A program made the position numbers and the translations under genes. Shown here piece after piece: positions 1 to 9,317 of a stretch of DNA of 64,000 nt; the first letter of the stretch is position 1, and every line of letters starts with the position of its first letter. The stretch is from an uncultured Verrucomicrobiota bacterium (GTDB taxonomy: Bacteria; Verrucomicrobiota; Verrucomicrobiia; Limisphaerales; UBA9464). Location of the stretch: the NCBI GenBank assembly GCA_903907995.1, contig CAIVQH010000001.1:1-64000 (forward strand), in the 5' to 3' direction. The notes below the pieces were generated by a model. It worked only from the letters and a program-made list of their open reading frames with translations, was not told where the DNA came from and did no database searches.

Positions 1-1
1 C

Positions 2-862
2 ACATTGAAGACGCGATTTGCCTATGCTTCAATGTTGGCGAATGTGATCCGCCACGACCGTACGGGATTAATCGTCTCGCTCAATGCGGACTGGCATGTT
101 GTAAGGGAAATTCTGGCCGACATCATATTATCCGAATTTAAAGGAGAGCTCGGAGCGTTTATCCAAAACCGCAACCTGATTCAGGCCTTAGCAGAATATG
201 ATGTTGATGTTAAGACTGGCTCATCGATTGCCAACCCCGCCAAAATTGCTGCCGCTATCGAGTATGTGGATTCTCTCCAGGTGGATGACAGGATCAGTTT
301 CATCCATAACGAACCTTCCTATATCACTGCGGCCGAGTTTTTCCACCGGGTCTATGTTGCCTATAACCGGCCACGCGGAGAACAGAAGGGCTCGGCCGAT
401 GGCACGGAAAGGGGTTATTTTGTGGTGGTGGACGGATTGGATCACATTGAAACCAAATTTCCGCTATGCGCCAAAGAGAAGCTGTTCGTCTCAGCGCTTG
501 TGACCCTGTTTAAATCCGGGAACAAGGCATGTGCGGTATTTCTTTCTGAACAGGATCCGGAGAAAGATTCGCTGGAAACAGCATCCGCACTTTTCCCGCT
601 TTCGGATCTTCTGTTGCAGTTTGATGATTTCGCGAATGAAATTGAAAGGGACGATAAGATCTATGAATTGGGGCAGGCCATACAAAAGGGCAACCGCAAG
701 CCGATTCAGAATATCTATCAGATCGCACGGATTACTGCGCTTCGAGTGCCGTTTGGTGGAGTCAGTTCTCCCGAAGGGTATATGCTTGCCCTGCAAAGCG
801 GTGTGCTTGGATTTAGGGATAATCCTGCGAAGCAGGCTCCCGGACCAGCGCCAGAATTTTAA
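2..862 (+). CDS. RecA/KaiC-like P-loop ATPase, 3' part (hypothetical)
   Basis: The open frame enters from the left edge; the first in-frame start-like codon is a TTG at 5, so the true start is probably outside the window. The visible 286 residues begin with TLKTRFAYASML, which looks like the tail of a Walker A loop (..G-x-x-K-T), followed by a hydrophobic strand GLIVSLN. A Walker-B-like strand, YFVVVDGLDHIE, lies near residue 138-149 and a second strand, ACAVFLSEQDPE, follows. This order resembles RecA/KaiC-type ATPases, but the fold is inferred from motifs only. Base composition is clearly lower in GC than the genes that follow, and no partner gene is visible. Function unknown; a NACHT-like or other STAND ATPase is an alternative. 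Confidence 0.6.
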   Translation, partial: TLKTRFAYASMLANVIRHDRTGLIVSLNADWHVVREILADIILSEFKGELGAFIQNRNLIQALAEYDVDVKTGSSIANPAKIAAAIEYVDSLQVDDRISFIHNEPSYITAAEFFHRVYVAYNRPRGEQKGSADGTERGYFVVVDGLDHIETKFPLCAKEKLFVSALVTLFKSGNKACAVFLSEQDPEKDSLETASALFPLSDLLLQFDDFANEIERDDKIYELGQAIQKGNRKPIQNIYQIARITALRVPFGGVSSPEGYMLALQSGVLGFRDNPAKQAPGPAPEF

Positions 863-1280
863 AAGCCCTTCGCCTTGTTTTCTGCGGGACAATCACGACG
901 GCAACGTAAGTGGCCGGGGAAAGTGTGCAAGCCCGCACGGGGCAACCAGGGTCTTTAGATAGCATTTTTCATCGTGGATGCCCGGGGAGCTTTGGCAATG
1001 AGGCGGTGGCCCGGTGGGCGGGGCGTTCTCCTCACCCTGACCCTGACCCTGATACCACTCTCTTCCGCTGGGAGAGGGAACACCTGTTGAACACGGCGGG
1101 TTGCCGGGCAATCATTCCAGCCAGTCCCGTGCATGGCCTGCACCATTAAATACCGTTGCTCCCCGCGGAAGTGGCCCGGATTGAGGGGGAAGGAGATTCC
1201 CGATCGGCCAGTGCTCGCGTTGCCCAAGCGAGATCGATGCCATCCGTCTTTGTTGCGGCTACGGCATTCTTGGGACGCCT
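863..1280. other. Intergenic region with a GC-rich palindromic tract
   Basis: No convincing gene lies here. Around 1030-1085 a CCCTGA triplet repeat (CTGACCCTGACCCTGA) is followed by CTCTTCCGCTGGGAGAGGG, a short imperfect hairpin. A related motif (CCCCTCAACGGGGAGAGGG) occurs at about 7705-7735. These look like copies of a small dispersed palindrome rather than a terminator, since no T-tract follows. Confidence 0.4.
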
Positions 1281-2429
1281 CTATTGTCCGCCGCGCAGGC
1301 GTTGGATGATTCCGGGCAGTGCTTGGATCACCCGGTCCACTTCCTCGGCAGTGTTGCCCCGTCCCAGCGAGAACCGCACGAGCGCGTTGGCCTCGGCGGG
1401 CGGCACGCCCATCGCCTGCAGCACGTGGCTGGGCTCCAGCGAGCCCGCGGAGCACGCCGAGCCGCTCGAGGCGCAGATGCCTTCCAGGTCCAGCACGGCC
1501 ATCAGCGCGATGCTGTCCGCACCCGCCACGGTGAAGGCGATCGTGTTCGGCAGTCGCTCGGTCGCATGCCCACGCAGCGTGACTCCGGGAATCGCCGCCG
1601 CTGCGGCCGCCAGCCGTTCTGTGTGTTCACGTAGCGGTACCGCCGGGAACACCGGCGTGGGCACGAAGCGCTCGAAGGCGGTGACGAGGCCCACGATGGC
1701 CGCGAGGTTTTCCGTGCCTGCCCGGCGCTCGTTCTCATGCCCGCCCCCGACCTGCGTCGGCAGCGGCTGGAGCGGCGAACGGATGAAGAGCGCGCCCGCG
1801 CCTTTCGGCCCGTGAAACTTGTGGGCGCAGACCGCGACCAGATCGGCCTCGAACTGGTGGATGTCGCGGAAGGGCAGCTTGCCGAAGGCCTGCACCGCGT
1901 CGGTGTGGAACTTCACGCCGCGCTCCCGGCACAGGGCGCCAATCTCCGCGACAGGTTGGAGCGTGCCGACCTCGTTGTTCGCGGCCATCACCGACACCAG
2001 TGTCGTGTCGGGCCGCAGGGCCGCCGCGACGTCCTCCACGCGCACGCGACCGTAGACGTCCACGGGCAGATACGTGACGTCGAAGCCCTCATGCTTCGCG
2101 AGGAACTGGAACGCGTGCAGCACCGCGTGATGCTCGACCGGCGTCGTGACAAGATGGCGGCCCTTGGATTTCAGCAGGCGCGCCGTGCCCAGCACGGCGA
2201 GGTTGTTGGCCTCGGTGCCGCCGCCGGTGAAGACCACCTCGCTGGGTTTGCATTTCCACAGCGCTGCGAGCCGGTAGCGCGCATCGTCGAGGGCAGCCCG
2301 CGCCGCGCGCCCGATGGAATGCACGCTGGAGGGATTGCCCCAGACCTCGCCCAGCAAGGGCTCCATCGCCGCGCGCACGGCCGGCTCGAGCGGCGTGGTG
2401 GCGTTGTAGTCGAAGTAGATCGGCGGCAT
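1281..2429 (-). CDS. nifS: Cysteine desulfurase, NifS/IscS family (382 aa)
   Basis: PLP enzyme that takes sulfur from L-cysteine, leaving alanine and an enzyme persulfide for Fe-S clusters and tRNA thiolation. The N-terminus MPPIYFDYNATTPL is the family signature. The PLP lysine is Lys204 in CAHKFHGPKG, followed by RAGTEN near 237. The catalytic cysteine is Cys326 in SSGSACSAG. I start at 2429 because an upstream in-frame Met (2465) adds 12 residues not typical of the family. Length is normal for group I enzymes. It stands alone, divergent from the propeller gene at 2595, with no iscU or iscA beside it. It could supply sulfur to the MnmA at 11.1 kb. The nifS/iscS distinction cannot be made here. 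Confidence 0.93.
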   Translation of the reverse strand: MPPIYFDYNATTPLEPAVRAAMEPLLGEVWGNPSSVHSIGRAARAALDDARYRLAALWKCKPSEVVFTGGGTEANNLAVLGTARLLKSKGRHLVTTPVEHHAVLHAFQFLAKHEGFDVTYLPVDVYGRVRVEDVAAALRPDTTLVSVMAANNEVGTLQPVAEIGALCRERGVKFHTDAVQAFGKLPFRDIHQFEADLVAVCAHKFHGPKGAGALFIRSPLQPLPTQVGGGHENERRAGTENLAAIVGLVTAFERFVPTPVFPAVPLREHTERLAAAAAAIPGVTLRGHATERLPNTIAFTVAGADSIALMAVLDLEGICASSGSACSAGSLEPSHVLQAMGVPPAEANALVRFSLGRGNTAEEVDRVIQALPGIIQRLRGGQ

Positions 2430-2594
2430 GGCGGGGAGAATCACGTGCGGACCGGCAAAGTCCATCGTGCGCGTGGGGGGGCAGAGCTCAGAGGATTGGC
2501 GCGCGAAATGCGCGCCTGCCAGAAGCGATGGATGGGCTCGCTAAGCCTCGCAATCGCGGGACGAATCGTCAGATTCGGGCGTCTCACCCTGAAC

Positions 2595-3872
2595 ATGAAT
2601 CGCCGAATATTTTTTCAGATTGCTGCACTTGCCTTGCTGTTGTCCCTGACCGTGCGGGCGGGGGATTGGCCGCAGTGGCGCGGGCCGAACCGCGACAACG
2701 TCTGGAACGAAACTGGCATTCTGCGAACTTTTCCGAACCAGGGATTGAAGTTTCGCTGGCGCACGCCGGTGGGGCCGGGTTGGACAAGCCCAGTCGTGGT
2801 CCAAGGCCGTGTTTACCTGACCGATATGCGGCTGGATAAGCCGAAGGCTTGGGAACGCCTCCTGTGCTTTAAGGAATCCACCGGCAAGCCGCTCTGGAGT
2901 CGTGAGTATGAATTGGCTTACCCGGAATTTGCGTTCAACCCCGAGCAAGGCGGCGGTCCGGCCGCGACACCGGTTGTCGAGGCCGGAAAAGTTTACTGGC
3001 AGGGCCGAAGCGGTCAGGTGGATTGTCTGGATGCGCGGAGCGGCAAAGTCATTTGGGAAATCCATTTGGACACCAAATACACAGTCGGGATACTGAGTGT
3101 CCGTGGGTCACCGCTGATTGAAGGGAATCTTTTGATCCTAGTCGCCGGCGCCCAGCCGGGTGGCTGTGTCATCGCGCTCGACAAGCATACGGGGAAAGAG
3201 GTTTGGAAGGCTTTGGATGACCCCAAGTCCAGCAGTTCACCGTTGATCGTCGTGGCCGGCGGCAAACGGCAGCTGATTGTCTGGACCGGCTCGTCCGTGA
3301 CTTCCTTGAACCCCGCTACGGGCGAAACTTACTGGCGAGAAATGATGGTGACGAGCGGCAACGATTCGATTCCCACTCCGGTGATTCAGACGAACCGGCT
3401 GCTGATTTCCGGTCTGATGTTTGAATTAAACGCCGACGCGCCAACCGCCAAGGTGCTCTGGCCGGATTCGCTGGCTCCCTCCAAAAGATTGTTGAGCAAT
3501 ACCTCAAGCCCAATGTTGCAGGGCGGCCATGTGTACTCGGCGAAATCCAGCGGCGAGCTAGTCTGCCTTGAGGCCGGCACCGGCAAGCAGCTCTGGGGGA
3601 CGACCAACGTGACGAAGTCCAAATTCGGCGCGAGCATCCACCTGACGCCCAATGGTGAGGTCACGTTTCTATTCACCGACGAAGGGAACCTGATTGTCGC
3701 GCGGCTCACTCCCGACGGTTACCACGAGCTAAGCCGTGTGCATCTGCTCAAACCAACTTCATATTTGATGAATCAAAGACTCGTGTGGGTGCCGCCGGTT
3801 TATGTGAATCGCTGCATCTTTGCCCGCAACGACGAGGAGCTGGTTTGCGCCTCGCTGGCGGCGAAACCCTGA
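2595..3872 (+). CDS. Secreted PQQ-like beta-propeller protein
   Basis: A protein of 425 aa. The start MNRRIFFQIAALALLLSLTV begins a classic signal peptide with likely cleavage after VRA-G, followed by DWPQWRGPNRDNVW, the usual opening of PVC-type PQQ-like (BamB-fold) proteins. Successive blades carry the motif pattern G-x-x-x-W near each repeat (GKPLWSREYELAY, GKVIWEIHLDTKY, GKEVWKALDD, GETYWREMM, GKQLWGTTNV). It is expected to be periplasmic. Proteins of this type bind PQQ rarely; most are scaffold or unknown. The frame is open far upstream (from 1737) but that part is antisense to the cysteine desulfurase gene and is rejected. No operon partner follows within 500 bases. Confidence 0.85.
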   Translation: MNRRIFFQIAALALLLSLTVRAGDWPQWRGPNRDNVWNETGILRTFPNQGLKFRWRTPVGPGWTSPVVVQGRVYLTDMRLDKPKAWERLLCFKESTGKPLWSREYELAYPEFAFNPEQGGGPAATPVVEAGKVYWQGRSGQVDCLDARSGKVIWEIHLDTKYTVGILSVRGSPLIEGNLLILVAGAQPGGCVIALDKHTGKEVWKALDDPKSSSSPLIVVAGGKRQLIVWTGSSVTSLNPATGETYWREMMVTSGNDSIPTPVIQTNRLLISGLMFELNADAPTAKVLWPDSLAPSKRLLSNTSSPMLQGGHVYSAKSSGELVCLEAGTGKQLWGTTNVTKSKFGASIHLTPNGEVTFLFTDEGNLIVARLTPDGYHELSRVHLLKPTSYLMNQRLVWVPPVYVNRCIFARNDEELVCASLAAKP

Positions 3873-4402
3873 GCATCACACAAATTGGGGCTGCAAAAGG
3901 GTCATAGTGTGTGCATTTTGACGTTGATGCCTGGAGGTGCGGCGCTGTTGAAGGCTGATGCCATGGGGCGTGTGCCGACGCCGGTGGCGAAGCGGGGGGA
4001 AATCTTCTGACAAGATGCGAAATCTTGATTGGGATTCGGTCAGAATGGAGATCAAGGACCTGATTGAACGGGAAAAGCTTCTTGGAGAGGCAAGCGAACC
4101 AACGTGAACTCCGCGTAAGCCGTTGAAACGGCTGGGCCTCATGGCGCACAGGTCACCGGGCTGAAGCCCGGTGCTAGTGGGATGTGGCCAGGGCAAAGGA
4201 GTGAGCCCCCAGCCTTGGTGGGCAGGGCAATTTTCATGGAGTTTTGGAAGGGTATCTTTTCGCCATTTGCGCAAATCTGCGAACGGCCCGGAGGCTGCGT
4301 GTCTCATCTCCGTAATGGCCGATCAGCTTTGGTTGAGTCGGGTTGGCCATTAAGTAAGTACCGGTTCCTCCCCAGAACCCCAGCCGTGCCTGCGACGGCC
4401 CC
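3873..4402. other. Intergenic region carrying a hairpin repeat
   Basis: About 530 bases without a supported gene. It contains the repeat at 4119-4181, described separately. The remainder (3880-4118 and 4182-4400) shows no clear promoter, RNA or coding signal that I can defend. Confidence 0.4.
4119..4181. repeat. Dispersed double hairpin: GCCGTTGAAACGGCTGGGC plus CACCGGGCTGAAGCCCGGTG
   Basis: Two adjacent palindromes, GCCGTTGAAACGGC at about 4119-4132 and CACCGGGCTGAAGCCCGGTG at about 4154-4173. The same two palindromes recur at 41185-41335 in mirrored order, which identifies a repeat family rather than chance structure. No T-tract follows, so a simple terminator is unlikely. Confidence 0.7.
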
Positions 4403-4414
4403 ATGGCTTCCACC

Positions 4415-7369
4415 ATGAAAGCATTCCCGACCCTCTCCGTGTTCCGCCTGGCGTGCGTCAGTTTCGCCACCTGGCTTGCCTGTACCCTCCCTGTGCCGGC
4501 CGATACCGGCCAGACGCAGCTATCCTCGCCGCTATTCCAGGGCAACGAGGTGAAGTTTGACTGGAATTCCGGCGGCGAACTGCAGACCGCACCCAGTCCC
4601 GACGGCCCTTGGACCACCGTGGCCGCGCCCCAGGCCAAAGCCAGCACCTCCACCGTGCCCTTCACTCCCGGAACCCTGTTTTTCCGGGTGCTGGACAAGG
4701 GCATCCCGGGCGAGGTGAAACCCATCGTGGACGGCGACGCGCGCCGTCCCTTCCGCATCCAGTCGGCCACCATCCGGAAGGGTGCCTCGGCCAATGGCAA
4801 CGCCTTCATGGAGGCGATTTTGGTGCCCGGGCAGAACCCGCCCGCGTCCTTCACCCTGCTGCAGGATGGCGAGCTGGTGACACTGCGCGACGACGGACAG
4901 GGCGGTGACGCCAAGGCCGGCGACGGCGTGTTCACGGGTGCAATCTTCGTGGATCGCAACGAGTTCGCCGCCGGCAACGACTTCATCAACGCGCTGCCGC
5001 CGGAGTTCCAGGTGCTCGGGCATTTCGACGGCCGCAGCGTGGACGCGACCAAGCCGCCGGCGCTGTTCGACCTCGATGCGTTCGACCAGGGCAAGCCAGT
5101 GCCGATCCTGCCCACGCCCTTTGACGGCACAGGCAAGCCCACGGAGGCCACCCAGCGCAAGCAGGCCGCCGCGAAACGCTCCGGGGCCAGGCCGGCCTCG
5201 CCGATCAGCCAGCAGGTGGCCATCACCAACCTCTTCCCGGTGACCAATGTGGTGTGCAATCCCGTGATCATCGGCACCAACGACGCCGCGCTGGTCACCA
5301 ACATCGTGTGCAATCCGATCGTGATCGGCACGAACCTCGACCGGGGCACGTTCGTGACCAACGTGGTGTGCGATCCGGTGGTCCTCGGCCGGTCGAACAG
5401 GTTTGCCACGAACATCGTCTGCGAGACCGTGCAGATCGGCACCCAGCCGCCCCTGCCGGTGACCAACGTGAACTGCATGGACGTGGTGATCGATCCTCCG
5501 CCGCAGCCGGGCATCACCAACGTGTGCGTGACCAACATCGTGATGAATCCCGCCCGGCTCGTGCCGCAGCTCGTCTGCGACGAGGTGAAGGTCGGGCCCA
5601 ACGGCCAGCCGACCGGCGCGGTGAACTGCAGGACCAACTTCGTGATGGTCACGGACGGCCCCGAGTTAACGACGAATGTCATGTGCTTTGACCTCGCGTT
5701 CAAGACCGCTACGAGCGCGGCCTTTGTCACGAACCTCTGCGTGACCAACGTGTTCGCGGACACCAACCCGGTGCCAGTCTTCACCAATCTCTGCACGACC
5801 AACATCGTGCTGGTGACGGATGGCGACCCGATCATCACCAACGTCTGCACGACCAACGTGGTGTTCATTCCGGCGGGTGACCCGATCACCACGAACGTGT
5901 GCGTCACCAACATTGTCTCCACGAGCACGCCGTCGCCGATCATCACGAACATCTGCCTCACGAACGTCACGTTCATCACCAACATCACCTTCACCAACAT
6001 CGTCACCGACCCGCTGGACACGAACATCGACATCTATCTCAACCGCCCGATCTTCTGGCCCAAGAGCCTGCTGATCACCGACCTCTCCGTGGTGGAGGAT
6101 CCGACCCGCACCTTTGACCCGTGCCGCCCCGACCGCGGCACGAAGCTGGGCGCGTGGACCTTCGGGAAGCTGATGAGCGACGTCTGCAACCAGCCGGTCA
6201 CGGGGATCGAGCCCGGCGAGTTCGCCCGACGCTGGCTGCGCTCGTGGATCACCGACCAGGTGATCAATTTTGACACGGTCACGAACCGCCAGGTCGAGAT
6301 CGTGAAACAGGTGCTCACCGACTGGGAGGCCGCCAGCGGCGGTCCCGACAAGCCGCTCGACATGAGCATCGCGCCCTTCCGGCTGCTGGCCATCGTCAAC
6401 CGCCTCGACCTGCGCGGAAACCCCGGCTACGGCGGCATCATCAACGACGACCCGTGCAACCCGGTGAACATCGGCGGCGAGGGCCGCTTCGTGTTCTGCC
6501 TCATCCCCGGCCTCCACGCGACGGATGGCGGCGGCACGGGTTACGGCGGTGGCGGTGGCGGCGTGTCCGGCTCCTGCGACGCGTCGCAGTTCACGGTCAT
6601 CTTCGAGTATGCCGTGCCCAAGAACACCTGCGCCGAGATCAAGTCATACGGCCTGGAATGGTACAACCTGAACCGGATGGCCTTCGGCCCGGACTACAAC
6701 GCCGCGCTCCAGCACATCACCGACCAGTTTGCCGCCGCCGGGGCCGATCCGCGCCGCAAGCCGAACCTCAGCGCGCTCAGCCAGCTCCGGGCGAACGAGC
6801 TGCTGCGCGAGCCGTGGGAACTGCGCGAGTGGCGCCTCTTCTCCAACGACAGCGACACCGGCTGGCTGCGCGAGGTGACGGTCAAGCAGACGCCGGATCC
6901 GGATCACAACTTCCAGCCGATCATCAGCGAGTACTGCGCCGCCAATGCGGGACTGATTGCGCTCCAGCAACACATCGTGCCACTCATGTGGCGCACGCCG
7001 GGCAAGCCGATGGTGCCCTTCCTCGGCGGCTCCGCCCCGATGACCACGCAGGACTTCTTCTGGGACGGCGCGCCGCGCGGCAGCATCCCGACCGACATCC
7101 GCCACAAGTTCTCACTCAACACCTGCAACGGCTGCCACGCCGGCGAAACGGGCACGCCGTTCACCCACGTCTTCCCGCGCAAGGGCGGCGAGGAGGCCAA
7201 GCTCAGTGACTTCCTCACCGGCCTGAACATGCCGAAGCTCGACCCGGCCGACCATGTCACGACGTACGTCTTCGCCGACCTGAAGCGGCGCGAGGATGAC
7301 CTGCTCAAGCTCATCAGCGAGCCCTGCTTCTTCCAGCTGTTCCAAGAACCGCCCGCCTTCACGCACTGA
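4415..7369 (+). CDS. Large secreted protein with Thr-Asn-Val-Cys repeats and a CxxCH motif
   Basis: About 984 aa from MKAFPTLSVFRLACVSF; a Met 12 bases upstream is also possible. Residues 1-32 form a signal peptide. Residues ~95-210 contain DDGQGGDAKAGDGVFTG, typical of extracellular choice-of-anchor-like domains. Residues ~270-535 are a tandem degenerate repeat of 13-28 residues, each containing TN(V/I/L)xC, about a dozen copies. Residues ~540-984 form a globular domain with APFRLLAIVNRLDLR, NTCNGCHAGETGTPFTHVFPR (one possible heme c attachment site) and other motifs that I recall from unnamed secreted proteins of myxobacteria and relatives, where the repeat block is absent. Function unknown. 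The repeat Cys residues could form disulfides in the periplasm or outside the cell. A strong terminator follows. Confidence 0.8.
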   Translation: MKAFPTLSVFRLACVSFATWLACTLPVPADTGQTQLSSPLFQGNEVKFDWNSGGELQTAPSPDGPWTTVAAPQAKASTSTVPFTPGTLFFRVLDKGIPGEVKPIVDGDARRPFRIQSATIRKGASANGNAFMEAILVPGQNPPASFTLLQDGELVTLRDDGQGGDAKAGDGVFTGAIFVDRNEFAAGNDFINALPPEFQVLGHFDGRSVDATKPPALFDLDAFDQGKPVPILPTPFDGTGKPTEATQRKQAAAKRSGARPASPISQQVAITNLFPVTNVVCNPVIIGTNDAALVTNIVCNPIVIGTNLDRGTFVTNVVCDPVVLGRSNRFATNIVCETVQIGTQPPLPVTNVNCMDVVIDPPPQPGITNVCVTNIVMNPARLVPQLVCDEVKVGPNGQPTGAVNCRTNFVMVTDGPELTTNVMCFDLAFKTATSAAFVTNLCVTNVFADTNPVPVFTNLCTTNIVLVTDGDPIITNVCTTNVVFIPAGDPITTNVCVTNIVSTSTPSPIITNICLTNVTFITNITFTNIVTDPLDTNIDIYLNRPIFWPKSLLITDLSVVEDPTRTFDPCRPDRGTKLGAWTFGKLMSDVCNQPVTGIEPGEFARRWLRSWITDQVINFDTVTNRQVEIVKQVLTDWEAASGGPDKPLDMSIAPFRLLAIVNRLDLRGNPGYGGIINDDPCNPVNIGGEGRFVFCLIPGLHATDGGGTGYGGGGGGVSGSCDASQFTVIFEYAVPKNTCAEIKSYGLEWYNLNRMAFGPDYNAALQHITDQFAAAGADPRRKPNLSALSQLRANELLREPWELREWRLFSNDSDTGWLREVTVKQTPDPDHNFQPIISEYCAANAGLIALQQHIVPLMWRTPGKPMVPFLGGSAPMTTQDFFWDGAPRGSIPTDIRHKFSLNTCNGCHAGETGTPFTHVFPRKGGEEAKLSDFLTGLNMPKLDPADHVTTYVFADLKRREDDLLKLISEPCFFQLFQEPPAFTH
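5230..6010 (+). repeat. In-gene tandem repeat encoding TN(V/I)xC units
   Basis: The DNA repeats ACCAACnTnGTnTGC-like words at irregular 40-85 base spacing through this stretch. Translation gives TNVVCNPVIIG, TNIVCNPIVIG, TNVVCDPVVLG, then shorter units such as TNLCTTNIV and TNVCTTNVV. The units become shorter toward the 3' end. Confidence 0.8.
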
Positions 7370-7405
7370 TCGCGTCCGGGGCGGCGGCCGGGTACCCAAA
7401 ACGAA

Positions 7406-7445
7406 CCGGCCCGGCGGAGGCAGCTCCGCCGGGCCGGACTTTTTT
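7406..7445 (+). terminator. Strong intrinsic terminator
   Basis: A perfect 13-bp stem, CCGGCCCGGCGGA / TCCGCCGGGCCGG, with a 6-base loop (7419-7424) is followed at once by ACTTTTTT. It sits 37 bases after the stop codon of the repeat-rich secreted protein and should end that transcript. Confidence 0.92.
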
Positions 7446-7845
7446 CGCGGAAATTGGAACAACCAAGCAACGAAGGAACAAAGGGGGAGGGCTGATCCAA
7501 AGTGTCCCACGGGGATTCGTGAAAGGATCACGGATGGCGGCGGGGCTCCGAATCTCCCCGACCGAATCGGCCCTGCAAATCGCCGCCTGACACCACCCAT
7601 AACCTTGCGCCTCCCACTCCTCCTCAGCCCAGCCCTTTTGCTGAACATTGACGAACACAACCCTGTTCTGGCGCCAGCGGAGGGTCCAAACCGAGTCCCT
7701 TCGCCCCTCAACGGGGAGAGGGTGAGGGGTGGGATGAAGAGCCGGCTTACCTTCGCCCGTTACCATGAACCCACTAAGCGATCGGTTTTAGCCGCTACAT
7801 CAATTCTGGAATTGCTCTAACGTGATGCTGTCCGCCGGTTCCACC
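7446..7845. other. Intergenic region after the terminator
   Basis: Four hundred bases without a defensible gene. It includes AACAACCAAGCAACGAAGGAAC near 7456, similar to the left end of the ~217-bp repeats at 50.2 and 51.8 kb, and CCCCTCAACGGGGAGAGGG near 7708, a small palindrome. The histidine kinase gene ends at 7846 on the other strand. Confidence 0.35.
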
Positions 7846-9156
7846 TCAGGAAGGGCTGCCGTAACGCCGTGGAAACACGGCACGAAAGGTCGTGCCCGTC
7901 GGCGCCGAACTGGCGATTTCCAGGCTCGCGTCGAGCAACTCGCACAGGCGCTTCACCACGGAAAGACCGATCCCTTCGCCGGGCTGGTCCAGGGCGGGGC
8001 CGGTTCGGGGAGCCGTGTCCCCGGGGGCCGCCAGGACCTGCGACGTTTCACCTTTGATGGCGGCGGACTTTTCATCCGATTCCTTCGCGCTCGCGGTGGC
8101 CTCCTGCAGGCCGGCCTTCAGGGACTGGCTTGCGCCCGGCAACATTCCCGGCCCGGTGTCCTGCACCATCAGCCACCAATTCTCCTTCTCCTCACCCCAG
8201 GTCACGGTCACACCGCCTTCCTCCGTGTACTTGAGCGCGTTCAGCAGCAGGTTTTTCGCGAGCCGCCGGACTTTCTCGGCGTCCCCCTCTACGGCCAGGC
8301 GCAACGGTCCCTCGGCTCGCAAAAACAAATTCCGTTCCTGGGCGAAGGGCTGGCTCCCCCGGCACAATTCGGCGATCAGCGCCGCGGCGTCGAAGCGGGC
8401 GAGCTTCCGTTTGTCCTGGCCGGCCTCCAGCCGTGCCAGCTCCATCAGCTCACCGAGCATCGTGCTCAGCCCCTGCGTGGCCCGCTGCAGGACGGCCACC
8501 GAACGAGCCCGGTCGGCCTCGGCCAGATGGGGATGGACGACCATCGAGGCCGCCATGCTGACCCCGAGGATGTCGTTGTTCAGATCGTGAACCGCCTGTT
8601 GGATGAACGCGCCGCGGCGCTGTTCCACCTCGTCCATCGTGGCCAGCGCCTTTTGGAGGTCCACCACCCGGCTGGCGGCCTCCGCCTGCTGCATCCGCTC
8701 GTATTGGGCGGCGCTCTCGCTGATGGTGTCATTGATCAGGCGGAGCAGCTGGCGCTGCGCCTCGAGCAGGGTTGCCGGCTCGATTTCGGGATGGGTGGCG
8801 CCCAGGCGGCCCAGCTCCTCGAAGACGCAAAGATGGAGGTGGCCGCACTCGGTCACGAGCTCCTTCAACCGGTAGCCCTGCTGCCAGCGATGCAGGCCGT
8901 GCTTCACCTCTTCCTCCTTTTTCTCGGCCTCGGCGGTCCGGGCGTCCGCGCCACCCGGACGGGAGCGCAGCCGGAGTTCATAGGCATCGAGGATCGGGGG
9001 GATGTGATCGAGAAATTGCCCGAGCGTGAGCGCCCGGCCGGTCATCTGTTCGGGATCGGCGCGATCCGCCGTTCGCCAGGCCAGGAGGATGGCTTCCCGG
9101 CGGGCGGAGAGGTACTCACTCAGGGTGGCCAATTGCTGGCTCGGAGTCAGGGGCAT
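7846..9156 (-). CDS. Soluble sensor histidine kinase
   Basis: 436 aa, no membrane segment. Residues ~8-135 resemble the RsbRD-type N-terminal helical domain (EYLSARREAILLAW, GLHRWQQGYRLKELV). A dimerisation helix follows with the phospho-acceptor His190 in HDLNNDILGVS. The ATPase part has the N box NLLLNALKYTEEGG (~300), G1 VQDTGPGM and G2 GEGIGLSVVKRLCE (~395-410). The HDLNN box differs slightly from the common HDxRT/HELRT types. A linker of ~45 residues between G1 and G2 is longer than usual. There is no response regulator beside it, so the partner is unknown. The final residues RRYGSPS run up to the stop at 7846. Confidence 0.9.
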   Translation of the reverse strand: MPLTPSQQLATLSEYLSARREAILLAWRTADRADPEQMTGRALTLGQFLDHIPPILDAYELRLRSRPGGADARTAEAEKKEEEVKHGLHRWQQGYRLKELVTECGHLHLCVFEELGRLGATHPEIEPATLLEAQRQLLRLINDTISESAAQYERMQQAEAASRVVDLQKALATMDEVEQRRGAFIQQAVHDLNNDILGVSMAASMVVHPHLAEADRARSVAVLQRATQGLSTMLGELMELARLEAGQDKRKLARFDAAALIAELCRGSQPFAQERNLFLRAEGPLRLAVEGDAEKVRRLAKNLLLNALKYTEEGGVTVTWGEEKENWWLMVQDTGPGMLPGASQSLKAGLQEATASAKESDEKSAAIKGETSQVLAAPGDTAPRTGPALDQPGEGIGLSVVKRLCELLDASLEIASSAPTGTTFRAVFPRRYGSPS

Positions 9157-9317
9157 GCAGGATTCAGTGCAAAGATCAACGGCGTCACGGCGGCGCGTTG
9201 GGCGCTTTTCCGGCGTTAATGGGCACTGTGTTTCTCTAGCTCCACAGAGTCAATGCGCGCGCGATTGGACCCGGTGCACTGGGGTCAACTCAGCCGGCCC
9301 AGGCCACCACGGACCCT

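Noticed and set aside
1144-4374. CATTAA(A/G)TA...CCG-TTNCTCCCC words at about 1144 and 4347 and a partial inverted match near 21900
   Set aside because: Too short and too variable to be called a repeat family from three loose matches.
5230-6010. Regularly spaced repeats that might suggest a CRISPR array
   Set aside because: Unit lengths vary, the spacers are not unique and the whole stretch translates as one continuous secreted protein.
4234-6033. A 1.8-kb minus-strand open frame rich in TLVT repeats
   Set aside because: The repetitive antisense product simply reflects the TN(V/I)xC coding repeat on the other strand.
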